A DNA stretch of 64,000 nt from Rhodoferax sp. BAB1. GTDB lineage: Bacteria > Pseudomonadota > Gammaproteobacteria > Burkholderiales > Burkholderiaceae_C. The notes beneath the pieces were generated by a model that worked only from the letters and a program-made list of their open reading frames with translations, did not search any database and was not told the origin of the DNA. Position numbers and translations under genes: made by a program. The stretch covers positions 1,942,001 to 2,006,000 of the forward strand of contig NZ_CP054424.1 in assembly GCF_013334205.1 (NCBI RefSeq). The letters are read 5' to 3'. Shown piece after piece: positions 39,344 to 47,479 of the stretch (position 1 is the stretch's first letter; every line of letters starts with the position of its first letter).

Positions 39344-40123
39344 ATGAGCGCACAACTGCTGAGCACCAGCCAGGGCCGCACCATGGTGCTGACCCTCTCC
39401 AATCCGGGCCACCGCAATGCCCTGGACCCCGGGATGTATGCCGCCGGCGTTGAGGCCCTGAGCGTCGCCGAGACCAACCCCGAGGTGCGCAGCGTGCTCA
39501 TCACCGGCGAGGGCGCGCTGTTCTGCGCCGGTGGTGACCTGCACCGCCTGCAGGCCAACCGCCAGCTCGACCCGGCCGTGCAGGCCGAGAGCATCGAGGG
39601 CCTGCACAACTGGATCGAGGCCATCCGCACCTTCCCCAAGCCGGTGATCGCCGCCGTCGAAGGCGCGGCCGCCGGCGCCGGCTTCTCGCTGGCCCTGGCC
39701 TGCGACTTCATCGTCGCGGCCAGCGACGCCGTGTTCGTGATGGCCTACAGCAATGTGGCCCTCTCCCCCGACGGCGGCGCCAGTTGGAGCCTGGCGCAGG
39801 CCCTACCGCGCCAGCTGGCCAGCGAGTTGCTGATGGGTGGCGAACGCATGACGGCCCAGCGCCTGCATACCCTGGGTGTGGTGAACCGGGTCTGCGAACC
39901 GGGCCAGGCCATGAACGAGGCCCTGGCGCTGGCCGAGAACCTGAATGCTCGCGCCCCCAATGTGCTGGCCAGCATCAAGGAACTGCTCAACGAAGCACCC
40001 CAGGCCAGCCTGAACCAGCAGTTGGCGCAGGAGCGCAACCACTTCGTGCGCAACCTGCACCACCCGAACGCCGGCAGCGGTATCGCCGCTTTTCTGGCCA
40101 AACAGAAGCCCAGCTACGAGTGA
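39344..40123 (+). CDS. Enoyl-CoA hydratase/isomerase
   Basis: A 259-residue crotonase-fold protein acting on acyl-CoA, probably in beta-oxidation with the dehydrogenase gene 24 nt upstream. The oxyanion holes are seen in GEGALFCAGGDLHRLQ and EGAAAGAGFSLALACDFIVA. SPDGGASWSLAQALPRQLA replaces one of the usual Glu positions of hydratases with Asp-Gly-Gly, so isomerase or other activity is possible. ATG at 39344. Confidence 0.92.
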   Translation: MSAQLLSTSQGRTMVLTLSNPGHRNALDPGMYAAGVEALSVAETNPEVRSVLITGEGALFCAGGDLHRLQANRQLDPAVQAESIEGLHNWIEAIRTFPKPVIAAVEGAAAGAGFSLALACDFIVAASDAVFVMAYSNVALSPDGGASWSLAQALPRQLASELLMGGERMTAQRLHTLGVVNRVCEPGQAMNEALALAENLNARAPNVLASIKELLNEAPQASLNQQLAQERNHFVRNLHHPNAGSGIAAFLAKQKPSYE

Positions 40124-40131
40124 GAGGGCCC

Positions 40132-40156
40132 CACCTGTGCCACAGACGCACAGGTG
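40132..40156. repeat. Inverted repeat between the hydratase and Crp-type regulator genes
   Basis: CACCTGTG (40132-40139) and CACAGGTG (40149-40156) are perfect complements around a 9-nt spacer. There is no T-run. It could be an operator of the downstream regulator or a weak factor-dependent stop. Confidence 0.5.
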
Positions 40157-40227
40157 ACAACCCCAAGACGCGCCACCGGTCCCGCGCGCGACAATGAGTC
40201 GATAGCCAGTCACTCACAAGACAGACC

Positions 40228-40947
40228 ATGGACGACCCCATACTTACCATCGAGGAACGCACGGCGATCAACGCCGGGCGCTGGTTTTCGACCCTGTCAC
40301 CCTCATTGAGACACGACATCCTGCGATGTGCCTACGTCAAACGCTACAAGGACGGCGAACTGCTGGCCGCCCGCGGCGAGCCGCCCGAGGAGTGGATCGC
40401 CTGCGCCCGGGGCGCCGTGCGTGTGAGTTCGACCTCGATCTCGGGCAAGCAGGTCACGCTGACCTATGTGGAGCCTGGCGTCTGGTTCGGCGATGTGGCC
40501 ATCTTCGACGGCGACCGGCGCACGCACGACGCTTATGCCCACGGCGACACCACCACCCTGTGCGTGGCCAAGGCCGATTTCAAGAAAATCCTCGCCAGCC
40601 ATGTCGAGCTCTACGAGGCCCTGCTGCGCCTGCACGCACGCCGCATCCGCCAGCTCTACGGCCTGGTGGAAGACCTCAACACCCTGCCCCTGCGCGCGCG
40701 CCTGGCCAAGCAGCTGCTGCACCTGCTGCGCAGCTACGGCGTCTCCTCGCTGAGCGACAGCCGCGAGATGCGCATCGGCCTGCAGCTGGCGCAGGAAGAA
40801 CTGGCCCAGTTGCTGGGGGCTTCGCGCCAGCGCGTGAACCAGGAACTCAAGGCCATGGAGCGCGAGGAAGTCATCCGCATCGAACCGGGCGGCCTGGTCG
40901 TGCGCAACCGCGATGCGCTGATGCACATCGTGGAATCCGACCATTGA
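40228..40947 (+). CDS. Crp/Fnr-family transcriptional regulator
   Basis: A 239-residue regulator with an N-terminal cyclic-nucleotide-binding-like beta roll (about 30-145: LLAARGEPPEEWIACARGAV, VWFGDVAIFDGDRRTHDAYA) and a C-terminal winged helix (LAQEELAQLLGASRQRVNQELKAMER). There are no FNR-type Cys residues at the N-terminus, so it does not sense oxygen through an FeS cluster. It lies 22 nt ahead of the kinase-like and acyl-CoA dehydrogenase genes, which are its likely targets. Effector unknown. Confidence 0.9.
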   Translation: MDDPILTIEERTAINAGRWFSTLSPSLRHDILRCAYVKRYKDGELLAARGEPPEEWIACARGAVRVSSTSISGKQVTLTYVEPGVWFGDVAIFDGDRRTHDAYAHGDTTTLCVAKADFKKILASHVELYEALLRLHARRIRQLYGLVEDLNTLPLRARLAKQLLHLLRSYGVSSLSDSREMRIGLQLAQEELAQLLGASRQRVNQELKAMEREEVIRIEPGGLVVRNRDALMHIVESDH

Positions 40948-40969
40948 ACACGGCCCACCGTCCCCACCC

Positions 40970-42076
40970 ATGAGCGAACTCGAACAGCAATACGTCGGCA
41001 CCCGCCCCGTCTCCGCCGCCCACGCCTTCGACGTGGTCGCCCTCGAAGCCTGGCTGCAGAAAAATCTGCCGGGTTTCGCCGGCCCGCTGACGGTGGAAGC
41101 CTTCAAGGGTGGCCAGTCCAACCCGACCTACAAGCTCATCACCCCGGCACGCAGTTACGTGATGCGTGCCAAGCCCGGCCCGGTGGCCAAGCTGCTGCCC
41201 TCGGCCCATGCCATCGAACGCGAGTACACCGTGATGCATGGCCTGCACGGCACCGAGGTGCCGGTGCCGCGCATGTACTGCCTGTGCGAGGACGAGTCCG
41301 TGATCGGGCGTGCCTTCTACATCATGGAGTTCATGCCCGGGCGCATCCTGTGGGAACAGTCCCTGCCCGACTTCGATCCGACCGGCCGGCGTGCCATGTA
41401 TCTGGAGATGAATCGCGTCATTGCCGCCCTGCACAAGGTCAATTTCACCGAGCGCGGCCTGGCCGGCTACGGCAAGCCGGGCAACTACGTCGAGCGCCAG
41501 ATCGGCCGCTGGAGCAAGCAGTACCGTGCCTCGGCCGACGGTGCGGGTGCTCTGTCGCAGCCTATCCCCGAGATGGAAAAGCTGATCGCATGGCTGCCCG
41601 CCCACCTGCCCGCCAGCGCGAAGGACGAGAGCCTGGTGAGCATCGTGCATGGCGACTACCGGCTCGACAACCTGATGTTCCACGCCAGCGAACCGCGCGT
41701 CATCGCCGTGCTGGACTGGGAGCTCTCGACCCTGGGCCACCCGCTGGCCGACTTCGCCTACCACTGCATGGCCTGGCACATCCCGCCCGGCGCCTTCCGC
41801 GGCATCGGCGGGCTGGACCTGGCGGCGCTGGGCATACCGTCCGAAGACGAGTACATCCGCCTCTACTGCGAGCGCACCGGCCTGGCCACGCCCCAGGCGC
41901 TGAAAGCCGACTGGAACTTCTACATGGCCTACAACATGTTCCGCATCGCCGCCATCCTGCAAGGCATCGCCAAGCGGGTGGAGAACGGCACAGCCTCCAG
42001 TGCGCAGGCCCAGAAATCCGCTGCCGGCGCGCGCCCCATGGCCGCCATGGCCTGGCAGTTTGCCCAGCAGGCCTGA
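40970..42076 (+). CDS. APH-fold phosphotransferase (ACAD10/11 N-terminal-like kinase)
   Basis: A 368-residue aminoglycoside-phosphotransferase-fold kinase. The nucleotide region is FKGGQSNPTYKL; catalytic loop SIVHGDYRLDNLMFH (Asp, Asn) and Mg-binding DWELSTLGHPLADFAYH are intact. Close resemblance is to the kinase half of ACAD10/ACAD11 and to bacterial proteins coupled to acyl-CoA dehydrogenases. These phosphorylate 4-hydroxyacyl-CoA before elimination. The matching dehydrogenase is the next gene (36 nt), so the split pair likely handles 4-hydroxy acids. It is not an antibiotic-resistance gene by context. Confidence 0.85.
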   Translation: MSELEQQYVGTRPVSAAHAFDVVALEAWLQKNLPGFAGPLTVEAFKGGQSNPTYKLITPARSYVMRAKPGPVAKLLPSAHAIEREYTVMHGLHGTEVPVPRMYCLCEDESVIGRAFYIMEFMPGRILWEQSLPDFDPTGRRAMYLEMNRVIAALHKVNFTERGLAGYGKPGNYVERQIGRWSKQYRASADGAGALSQPIPEMEKLIAWLPAHLPASAKDESLVSIVHGDYRLDNLMFHASEPRVIAVLDWELSTLGHPLADFAYHCMAWHIPPGAFRGIGGLDLAALGIPSEDEYIRLYCERTGLATPQALKADWNFYMAYNMFRIAAILQGIAKRVENGTASSAQAQKSAAGARPMAAMAWQFAQQA

Positions 42077-42112
42077 ACACACATCGCAACGAATCACCCC
42101 AAGGAGCTAAGC

Positions 42113-43387
42113 ATGGACTTCGACTACTCGCCTAAAACCAAAGACTTCCAGGCCCGCCTGCTCAAGTTCATGGACGAGCACATCTACCCCAACGAGCACG
42201 CCTTCCACACCGAGATCGAAGCAAATACGGCCGCCGGCAAGCGCTGGACCCCGCTGCAGCTGATCGAGAAGCTGAAGCTGAAGGCGCAGCAGGACGGCCT
42301 GTGGAACCTCTTCCTCCCCAAGGACAGTGCCGAGATCGCCGGCGTGCAGGCCGCCGGCCTGACCAACCAGGAATACGCGCCGCTGGCCGAGATCATGGGC
42401 CGCGTGCACTGGGCGTCCGAGGTCTTCAACTGCTCGGCGCCCGACACCGGCAATATGGAGACCATCGCGCGCTACGGCAACGACCAGCATCGCAAGGAAT
42501 GGCTGCAACCCCTGCTGGCCGGCAAGATGCGCTCGGCTTTCGCCATGACCGAGCCTGAGGTCGCCTCCAGCGACGCCACCAACATCGCCACCCGCATCGA
42601 GCGCCAGGGGGATGACTACGTGATCAACGGCCTCAAGTGGTGGACCTCGGGCGCCGGTGACCCGCGCTGCGCCATCTACATCCTGATGGGCAAGACCGAC
42701 CCTGAGGCGCCGCGTCATTCACAGCAGAGCATGATCCTGGTGCCGGCCAACACGCCCGGCGTCAAGATCCTGCGTCCGCTGAACGTGATGGGCTACGACG
42801 ACGCGCCGCACGGCCACATGGAGGTGGAGTTCAAGAACGTGCGCGTGCCCGCTTCCAACATCCTGCTGGGCGAAGGCCGCGGCTTCGAGATCGCCCAGGG
42901 CCGTCTCGGCCCGGGACGCATCCACCACTGCATGCGCCTGATCGGCCAGGCCGAGCGCGCGCTGGAATACATGTGCAAGCGCGCCTCCTCGCGCGTGGCC
43001 TTCGGCAAGCCGGTGGCCGCGCAGACCGTGACGCAGGAACGCATCGCCGAGGCGCGTTGCAAGATCGACATGGCACGCCTGCTCACGCTCAAGGCCGCCT
43101 GGATGATGGACGTGGCCGGCAACAAGTTCGCCAAGAACGAGATCGCCATGATCAAGGTGGTCGCCCCCAGCATGGCCTGCCAGGTGATCGACTGGGCCAT
43201 GCAGGTGCACGGCGGCGGCGGCATGTGCCAGGACTTTCCGCTGGCCTACAGCTATGCCCATGCCCGCACGCTGCGCTTCGCCGACGGCCCGGACGAGGTG
43301 CACCGCAACGCCATCGCCAAGCTGGAACTGGGCAAGTACGCGGCCAACCCCAAACCCGTGGAAATGCCGGTCACACGCGGTTGCTGA
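42113..43387 (+). CDS. Acyl-CoA dehydrogenase (ACAD10/11-like)
   Basis: A 424-residue FAD acyl-CoA dehydrogenase. The N-terminal helical domain is followed by [15 protein letters not shown] (FAD and substrate site), [16 protein letters not shown] and [29 protein letters not shown]. Near the end, the segment [17 protein letters not shown] replaces the Y-E-G-T motif of classical enzymes and is typical of the ACAD10/11 branch. Shine-Dalgarno AAGGAG lies 10 nt upstream. Preceded by its partner kinase; followed by a strong terminator, so regulator, kinase and dehydrogenase form one unit. Confidence 0.92.
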   Translation: MDFDYSPKTKDFQARLLKFMDEHIYPNEHAFHTEIEANTAAGKRWTPLQLIEKLKLKAQQDGLWNLFLPKDSAEIAGVQAAGLTNQEYAPLAEIMGRVHWASEVFNCSAPDTGNMETIARYGNDQHRKEWLQPLLAGKMRSAFAMTEPEVASSDATNIATRIERQGDDYVINGLKWWTSGAGDPRCAIYILMGKTDPEAPRHSQQSMILVPANTPGVKILRPLNVMGYDDAPHGHMEVEFKNVRVPASNILLGEGRGFEIAQGRLGPGRIHHCMRLIGQAERALEYMCKRASSRVAFGKPVAAQTVTQERIAEARCKIDMARLLTLKAAWMMDVAGNKFAKNEIAMIKVVAPSMACQVIDWAMQVHGGGGMCQDFPLAYSYAHARTLRFADGPDEVHRNAIAKLELGKYAANPKPVEMPVTRGC

Positions 43388-43401
43388 AAACCGCGCAGAA
43401 T

Positions 43402-43433
43402 AAAAGGGGCCGGGAATTCCTGGCCCCTTTTTT
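43402..43433 (+). terminator. Rho-independent terminator after the acyl-CoA dehydrogenase gene
   Basis: AAAAGGGGCC (43402-43411) and GGCCCCTTTT (43422-43431) with a self-complementary GGAATTCC at the tip and six T in a row. Confidence 0.92.
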
Positions 43434-43451
43434 CATGACAATGGAGCACCC

Positions 43452-44144
43452 ATGATCGACGTCTACTCCTGGGCCACACCCAACGGCCACAAGGTCCACA
43501 TCATGCTGGAGGAGTGCGGTCTGCCCTACCGCGTGCACCCCATCAACATCGGTGCCGGCGACCAGTTCAGACCTGAGTTCCTGAAGATCAGCCCGAACAA
43601 CAAGATCCCGGCCATCGTCGACGACAAAGGGCCGGATGGCCAGCCGATCTCGCTGTTCGAGTCCGGCGCCATCCTGCTCTACCTGGCCGCCAAGACGGGC
43701 AAGTTCCTGCCCCGGACCGATCGCCAGAAGTTCGAGGTGCTGCAATGGCTGATGTTCCAGATGGGCGGCGTCGGCCCCATGCTGGGCCAGACCCACCATT
43801 TCCGCATCTACGCCCCCGAGAAAATCGAATATGCCGTCAACCGTTACACCAACGAGACCAAGCGCCTGTATGGCGTGATGGACAAGCAGCTGGCCACGCA
43901 CCGCTACATCGCCGGTGCCGCGTACACGATAGCGGATATCGCCATCTTCCCCTGGCTGCGCAGCTGGCAGAACCAGGGCATAGACTGGGCCGACTACCCG
44001 CACCTGAAGAAATGGTTCGACGAGATCAGCGTGCGGCCGGCCGTGATGCGTGGTGTGCAGGTGCTGGCGGATCTGCGCAAGCCCCTGGTCGACGACAAGG
44101 CGCGCGAGATGATGTTCGGCGCGACCCAGTACCAGAAACGCTGA
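43452..44144 (+). CDS. Glutathione S-transferase, YfcG/YghU-like (nu class)
   Basis: A 230-residue GST beginning MIDVYSWATPNGHKVHIMLEE, which matches the disulfide-bond reductase group (YfcG, YghU), where a Thr/Asn pair replaces the catalytic Cys. ISPNNKIPAIVD and SLFESGAILLYLA bind glutathione, and YTIADIAIFPWL is the helix cap. Expected activity is glutathione-dependent disulfide reduction. It begins 18 nt behind the terminator and probably has its own promoter inside or near it. Confidence 0.9.
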   Translation: MIDVYSWATPNGHKVHIMLEECGLPYRVHPINIGAGDQFRPEFLKISPNNKIPAIVDDKGPDGQPISLFESGAILLYLAAKTGKFLPRTDRQKFEVLQWLMFQMGGVGPMLGQTHHFRIYAPEKIEYAVNRYTNETKRLYGVMDKQLATHRYIAGAAYTIADIAIFPWLRSWQNQGIDWADYPHLKKWFDEISVRPAVMRGVQVLADLRKPLVDDKAREMMFGATQYQKR

Positions 44145-44160
44145 GGCGGCTGCCCGGCCT

Positions 44161-45399
44161 TTACCAAGCCTGGTCCGGCAAGCCTGACCAGAGTTCATCC
44201 AGGTCGGGGAATTTCCACTTGGCAGGATCCTCGCGCCCGGCAATCTTGTCGTGGCAGTCCGGTCCCGACAGGTCGATCAGCTCCGGCGGAATCCGTAGCT
44301 CGGATTTGGTGGAGTAGAACACCTTGACCAGCGGCGTGGTCAGCGACTTGGCCGACTGTTCCACCACCACCCCCAGGCGCCCCGAGGCCAGGCGCACCAG
44401 CGAGCCGATCGGGTAGATGCCCAGGCTCTTCACAAAAGCCTGGAACACCTTCTGGTCGAAATGGCCGTTGGTCCACTCGGCCATCTTGCGCAGCGATTCG
44501 GCCGGATCCCAGCCACTCTTGTAGGGCCGGTTCGAGGTGATGGCGTCATACACATCGCACACGGCCCCCATCTTGGCGTAGATGCTGATCTGCTCGTCCT
44601 TCAGCCCCTTGGGATACCCCGAACCATCGGTCTTCTCGTGGTGATGCAGGCAGACATCCAGCGCGATCGGATCCACATTGCCCACGGTAAGCAGCATCTT
44701 GTGCCCTTCGACCGGGTGGCTTTTCATCACGCCAAATTCTGCTTCGGTGAGTTTGCCGGGCTTGTTCAACACCTTCATGGGCATGACCGCCTTGCCCAAG
44801 TCATGCAGCAGGCCGGCCAGGCCGGCCGAGCGGATTTTTGCCTCGTCCATGCCCAGCTGGCGCGCCAACGCAATCATCATGGCGCACACGGCCACCGAAT
44901 GCATATAGGTGTAGTCGTCGGCCGTCTTCAGCCGCGCCAGGCTGATCAACGCGCTGGCATTGCGCGCGACAGAGTCGGCAATCTCGTCGACCAGACGCTG
45001 GGCACCGGCAGCGTCCACCGTCTTGCCCATGCGGGCTTCCTGGAACATGGAGACCACGGCCTTCTTGGACTGGCGGCAGATCTCGGCCGCCCGCTTGAAC
45101 TCGACCGCCACCGAAACCGGCTCGGTCCGGCGCTGGGCCTGGGCTACCGCATGCAGTTCCTGCTCGACCTGGGCTTCGGACTGTGCCTCCGACACGGCGC
45201 TCTGCCCTGCCGGCACGTCCAGGCCCTTGTCGCTGTCGATCCAGACGTCCTGGATGCTGCTGGAGAGAATACGCTCCAGGTCCTTGGGGTCCTTGAGCAC
45301 AAAGCCGCTGCGCCAGAAGGGATGCTCCATCCAGGAACCGCAAAACTCCTTGATGTGCATCCCCAGGATCAACTGGTCGACACGGATACGCTTGAGCAT
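44161..45399 (-). CDS. HD-GYP domain protein (DUF3391 + HD-GYP), probable c-di-GMP phosphodiesterase
   Basis: A 412-residue protein with an N-terminal DUF3391 domain ([25 protein letters not shown], about 1-90), a variable linker and a C-terminal HD-GYP domain. Metal ligands are the HD pair His199-Asp200 ([12 protein letters not shown]) and [15 protein letters not shown], in which the signature reads D-G-S-G-Y-P rather than G-Y-P alone but is the normal extended form. It should cut c-di-GMP to pGpG or GMP. It is the last leftward gene after mshN (83 nt), next to a pilus motor with c-di-GMP-binding repeats. Confidence 0.92.
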   Translation of the reverse strand: MLKRIRVDQLILGMHIKEFCGSWMEHPFWRSGFVLKDPKDLERILSSSIQDVWIDSDKGLDVPAGQSAVSEAQSEAQVEQELHAVAQAQRRTEPVSVAVEFKRAAEICRQSKKAVVSMFQEARMGKTVDAAGAQRLVDEIADSVARNASALISLARLKTADDYTYMHSVAVCAMMIALARQLGMDEAKIRSAGLAGLLHDLGKAVMPMKVLNKPGKLTEAEFGVMKSHPVEGHKMLLTVGNVDPIALDVCLHHHEKTDGSGYPKGLKDEQISIYAKMGAVCDVYDAITSNRPYKSGWDPAESLRKMAEWTNGHFDQKVFQAFVKSLGIYPIGSLVRLASGRLGVVVEQSAKSLTTPLVKVFYSTKSELRIPPELIDLSGPDCHDKIAGREDPAKWKFPDLDELWSGLPDQAW

Positions 45400-45482
45400 G
45401 TACTGAAATTCATCCCTGCGGCATGCAGGATACGGTTCATTCTAACGAGGCACCTTGCCAGAACCTGGCAGAGCGGACGGAC

Positions 45483-46580
45483 TCAAGGCAAGGGCACCCC
45501 CGCCTGACGCAGGTAGGTCAAGACCTCCGGACTGATCGGCCCCAGCGCGCGTGCCTGCTCGGCCTGCTGCGCGGCGGCCTCCGTCTTGCCCAGCGCCGCC
45601 AGCGATACGGCGGCCCCGAGCATCCAGCGCGCTTCGCCAGGGCGCAATTGCAGTGCCGCCAGGTAGGCCTGCACCGATTCCTCATGGCGTCCCAGCCGCT
45701 GGGCCGCGTTGCCGCGCACCGCCCACAGGTCGGCCTGCCCCGAAAGCAAGGGCTCGAGCCGGCTCAGCAGCGCCAGCACAGCGCCAGGGCGGCCCAGCGC
45801 CAGCTCCATGCGCACCTGCTCACGCACCAGCTGGGTCAGCGAGGCCACATCCACCGGCTGGATGCGCTCCAGCACGCCCACCGCCTCACGCACCAGATCC
45901 AGGGCCGCTTCACGCGAACCCGCATTCCACAGCGCCTGGGCCTGGGCCAGCGTTTCCCGGGCTGCCGTCTGTCCGCGCTGGGGCGGCGGATTCACAGCCG
46001 GGGAACTGGCCCCCGCGGCCTGCGCGGCGGGAGGACTGACCGGCTGGTCGGGGGCAGGCGCAAGGATGTTCGCAGGCGCTGCTGCCGGGCGTTTCCTGTC
46101 CTTCTTTTCCGGCCGCTCGGGTGCCAGGGCCACAGCGGCCTCGGGGCTGGCCGCCTCGGAGCGTCGTTTCTTCTTTTGAACAACCAACGACTCGGCGGCA
46201 GTCGGTGGTTCGGACTCGGCGCGCGCAGGTGCTTCGGCCATCACCGCTGATGTGTCTGACGGTGCACTGGCAACGGACTCTGGCGCCGAGGCAGCCGGCA
46301 CGGGCGCGGCTGCCGTGGACTCGATGACGGCCACCGGCGGTGCCGGCGGCGGGGAAAACATGCCCAGGCCCAGGTACCAGGCCGCCGCGATGCCAGCGGC
46401 CAGCAGCAAGAGGATCAGCAACAGCCAGCGTCCGAACTGCACGACCGGGCGCTGCGCCGACGAGGGAACGCTCGCCGTCCCGTGCATCCCGGACAGGCTG
46501 GCCTGGCGTGGCTGCCCCGAGCCGGCACCATCTGCCCGACGTGCATCCAGATCCCGCAGCATCTTGTTGATGACACTCAC
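45483..46580 (-). CDS. mshN: MSHA biogenesis protein MshN (TPR-like)
   Basis: A 365-residue single-span protein. It starts MSVINKMLRDLDARRADG, the standard MshN opening, has one membrane helix (WLLLILLLLAAGIAAAWYLGL), a long Ala/Pro-rich periplasmic linker, and C-terminal TPR-like repeats (about 220-360). The GTG start at 46580 overlaps the mshM stop (GTGA), so an ATG is not needed; the frame is open to 47300 only as an antisense shadow of mshM. It likely helps assemble the pilus with the secretin and ATPase. Confidence 0.88.
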   Translation of the reverse strand: MSVINKMLRDLDARRADGAGSGQPRQASLSGMHGTASVPSSAQRPVVQFGRWLLLILLLLAAGIAAAWYLGLGMFSPPPAPPVAVIESTAAAPVPAASAPESVASAPSDTSAVMAEAPARAESEPPTAAESLVVQKKKRRSEAASPEAAVALAPERPEKKDRKRPAAAPANILAPAPDQPVSPPAAQAAGASSPAVNPPPQRGQTAARETLAQAQALWNAGSREAALDLVREAVGVLERIQPVDVASLTQLVREQVRMELALGRPGAVLALLSRLEPLLSGQADLWAVRGNAAQRLGRHEESVQAYLAALQLRPGEARWMLGAAVSLAALGKTEAAAQQAEQARALGPISPEVLTYLRQAGVPLP

Positions 46581-47476
46581 GACATTTCCCCTGCTTGCGG
46601 TTTGCGCTGGACGGCACGTCGCCCCAGCAGACGGCGCCACCAGCGGGGCCGCGGCATCTGCACCCCCGGTGTGTCGGCGGCGGCCAATTCGACATGGTGC
46701 ACCTGGACCCGATGCGTGTTCTCGCCAAAGGCGAGCAAGAGGCACTTGTGGGCCAGCACGTTCACCAGCCGTGGCACGCCACGGCTGTGCTGCGCCAGCA
46801 AGGCCGCCGCCGCCGGCTCGAAGACCCGGATGTCGGTCAGCGCGTCCTCGGCGGCCACTGCCAGCCGGTGGGCCAGGTAGGCCCCCACCCGCTCGGGCTG
46901 CATGCCGCCCAGGTATTCGCTGAAAGTGATGCGCTGCAGCAACTGGCGTATCTGCGGACGTGCCAGCACCTCGTCGAGTTCCGGCTGGCCGAACAGCACG
47001 ATCTGCAGCAGCTTGCGTTTCTCGGTTTCCAGATTGGACAGGAGCCGCAGGCTCTCCAGGGTGGCCATGCGTGTGGCCTGCGCCTCGTCGATGCAGACCA
47101 GCACCGGACGCCCCGACTCGGCATGCCTGAGCAGGCCTTCCTGCAGGCTGGACAGCACCTGGTGCCGGCTCAATGGCGGCACCAGTTCGATGGCGAGCTC
47201 CCGCGCCAGGGCCATGAGCAGGTCGTCCGGCCCCATGTCCGGGTTGGGGATGTAGGCCATGACGAACTCGTCCTGCAGGCTGCGCAGCAGCTGGCGGCAC
47301 AGCAGGGTCTTGCCGCAGCCGACCTCGCCCACGATCTTGAGAAAACCCTCGCCGCTGCGCAGGGCGATCAGCAGCGTGTTGAGCGCCGCCTGCGCTCCTT
47401 CATGCGGATAGAAGAAGGCCGGGTCCGGCGTGATGGAGAACGGCAGCTCACGCAGCGAAAAATGCCGCAGGTACAT
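46577..47476 (-). CDS. mshM: MSHA biogenesis ATPase MshM (ExeA-like)
   Basis: A 299-residue AAA ATPase of the ExeA/MshM family. It begins MYLRHFSLRELPFSITPDPAFFYPHEGA, typical of the family, with Walker A GEVGCGKTLLCR, Walker B PVLVCIDEAQ and SNLETEKRKLLQIVLFGQPELDE. No peptidoglycan-binding domain is attached. It is thought to place the secretin in the cell wall. It lies 3 nt after the mshL stop and overlaps mshN. Confidence 0.92.
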   Translation of the reverse strand: MYLRHFSLRELPFSITPDPAFFYPHEGAQAALNTLLIALRSGEGFLKIVGEVGCGKTLLCRQLLRSLQDEFVMAYIPNPDMGPDDLLMALARELAIELVPPLSRHQVLSSLQEGLLRHAESGRPVLVCIDEAQATRMATLESLRLLSNLETEKRKLLQIVLFGQPELDEVLARPQIRQLLQRITFSEYLGGMQPERVGAYLAHRLAVAAEDALTDIRVFEPAAAALLAQHSRGVPRLVNVLAHKCLLLAFGENTHRVQVHHVELAAADTPGVQMPRPRWWRRLLGRRAVQRKPQAGEMS

Positions 47477-47479
47477 CGC

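Noticed and set aside
40970..42076. Antibiotic-resistance aminoglycoside phosphotransferase
   Set aside because: Same fold, but sequence and the adjacent acyl-CoA dehydrogenase gene point to the ACAD10/11-type kinase.
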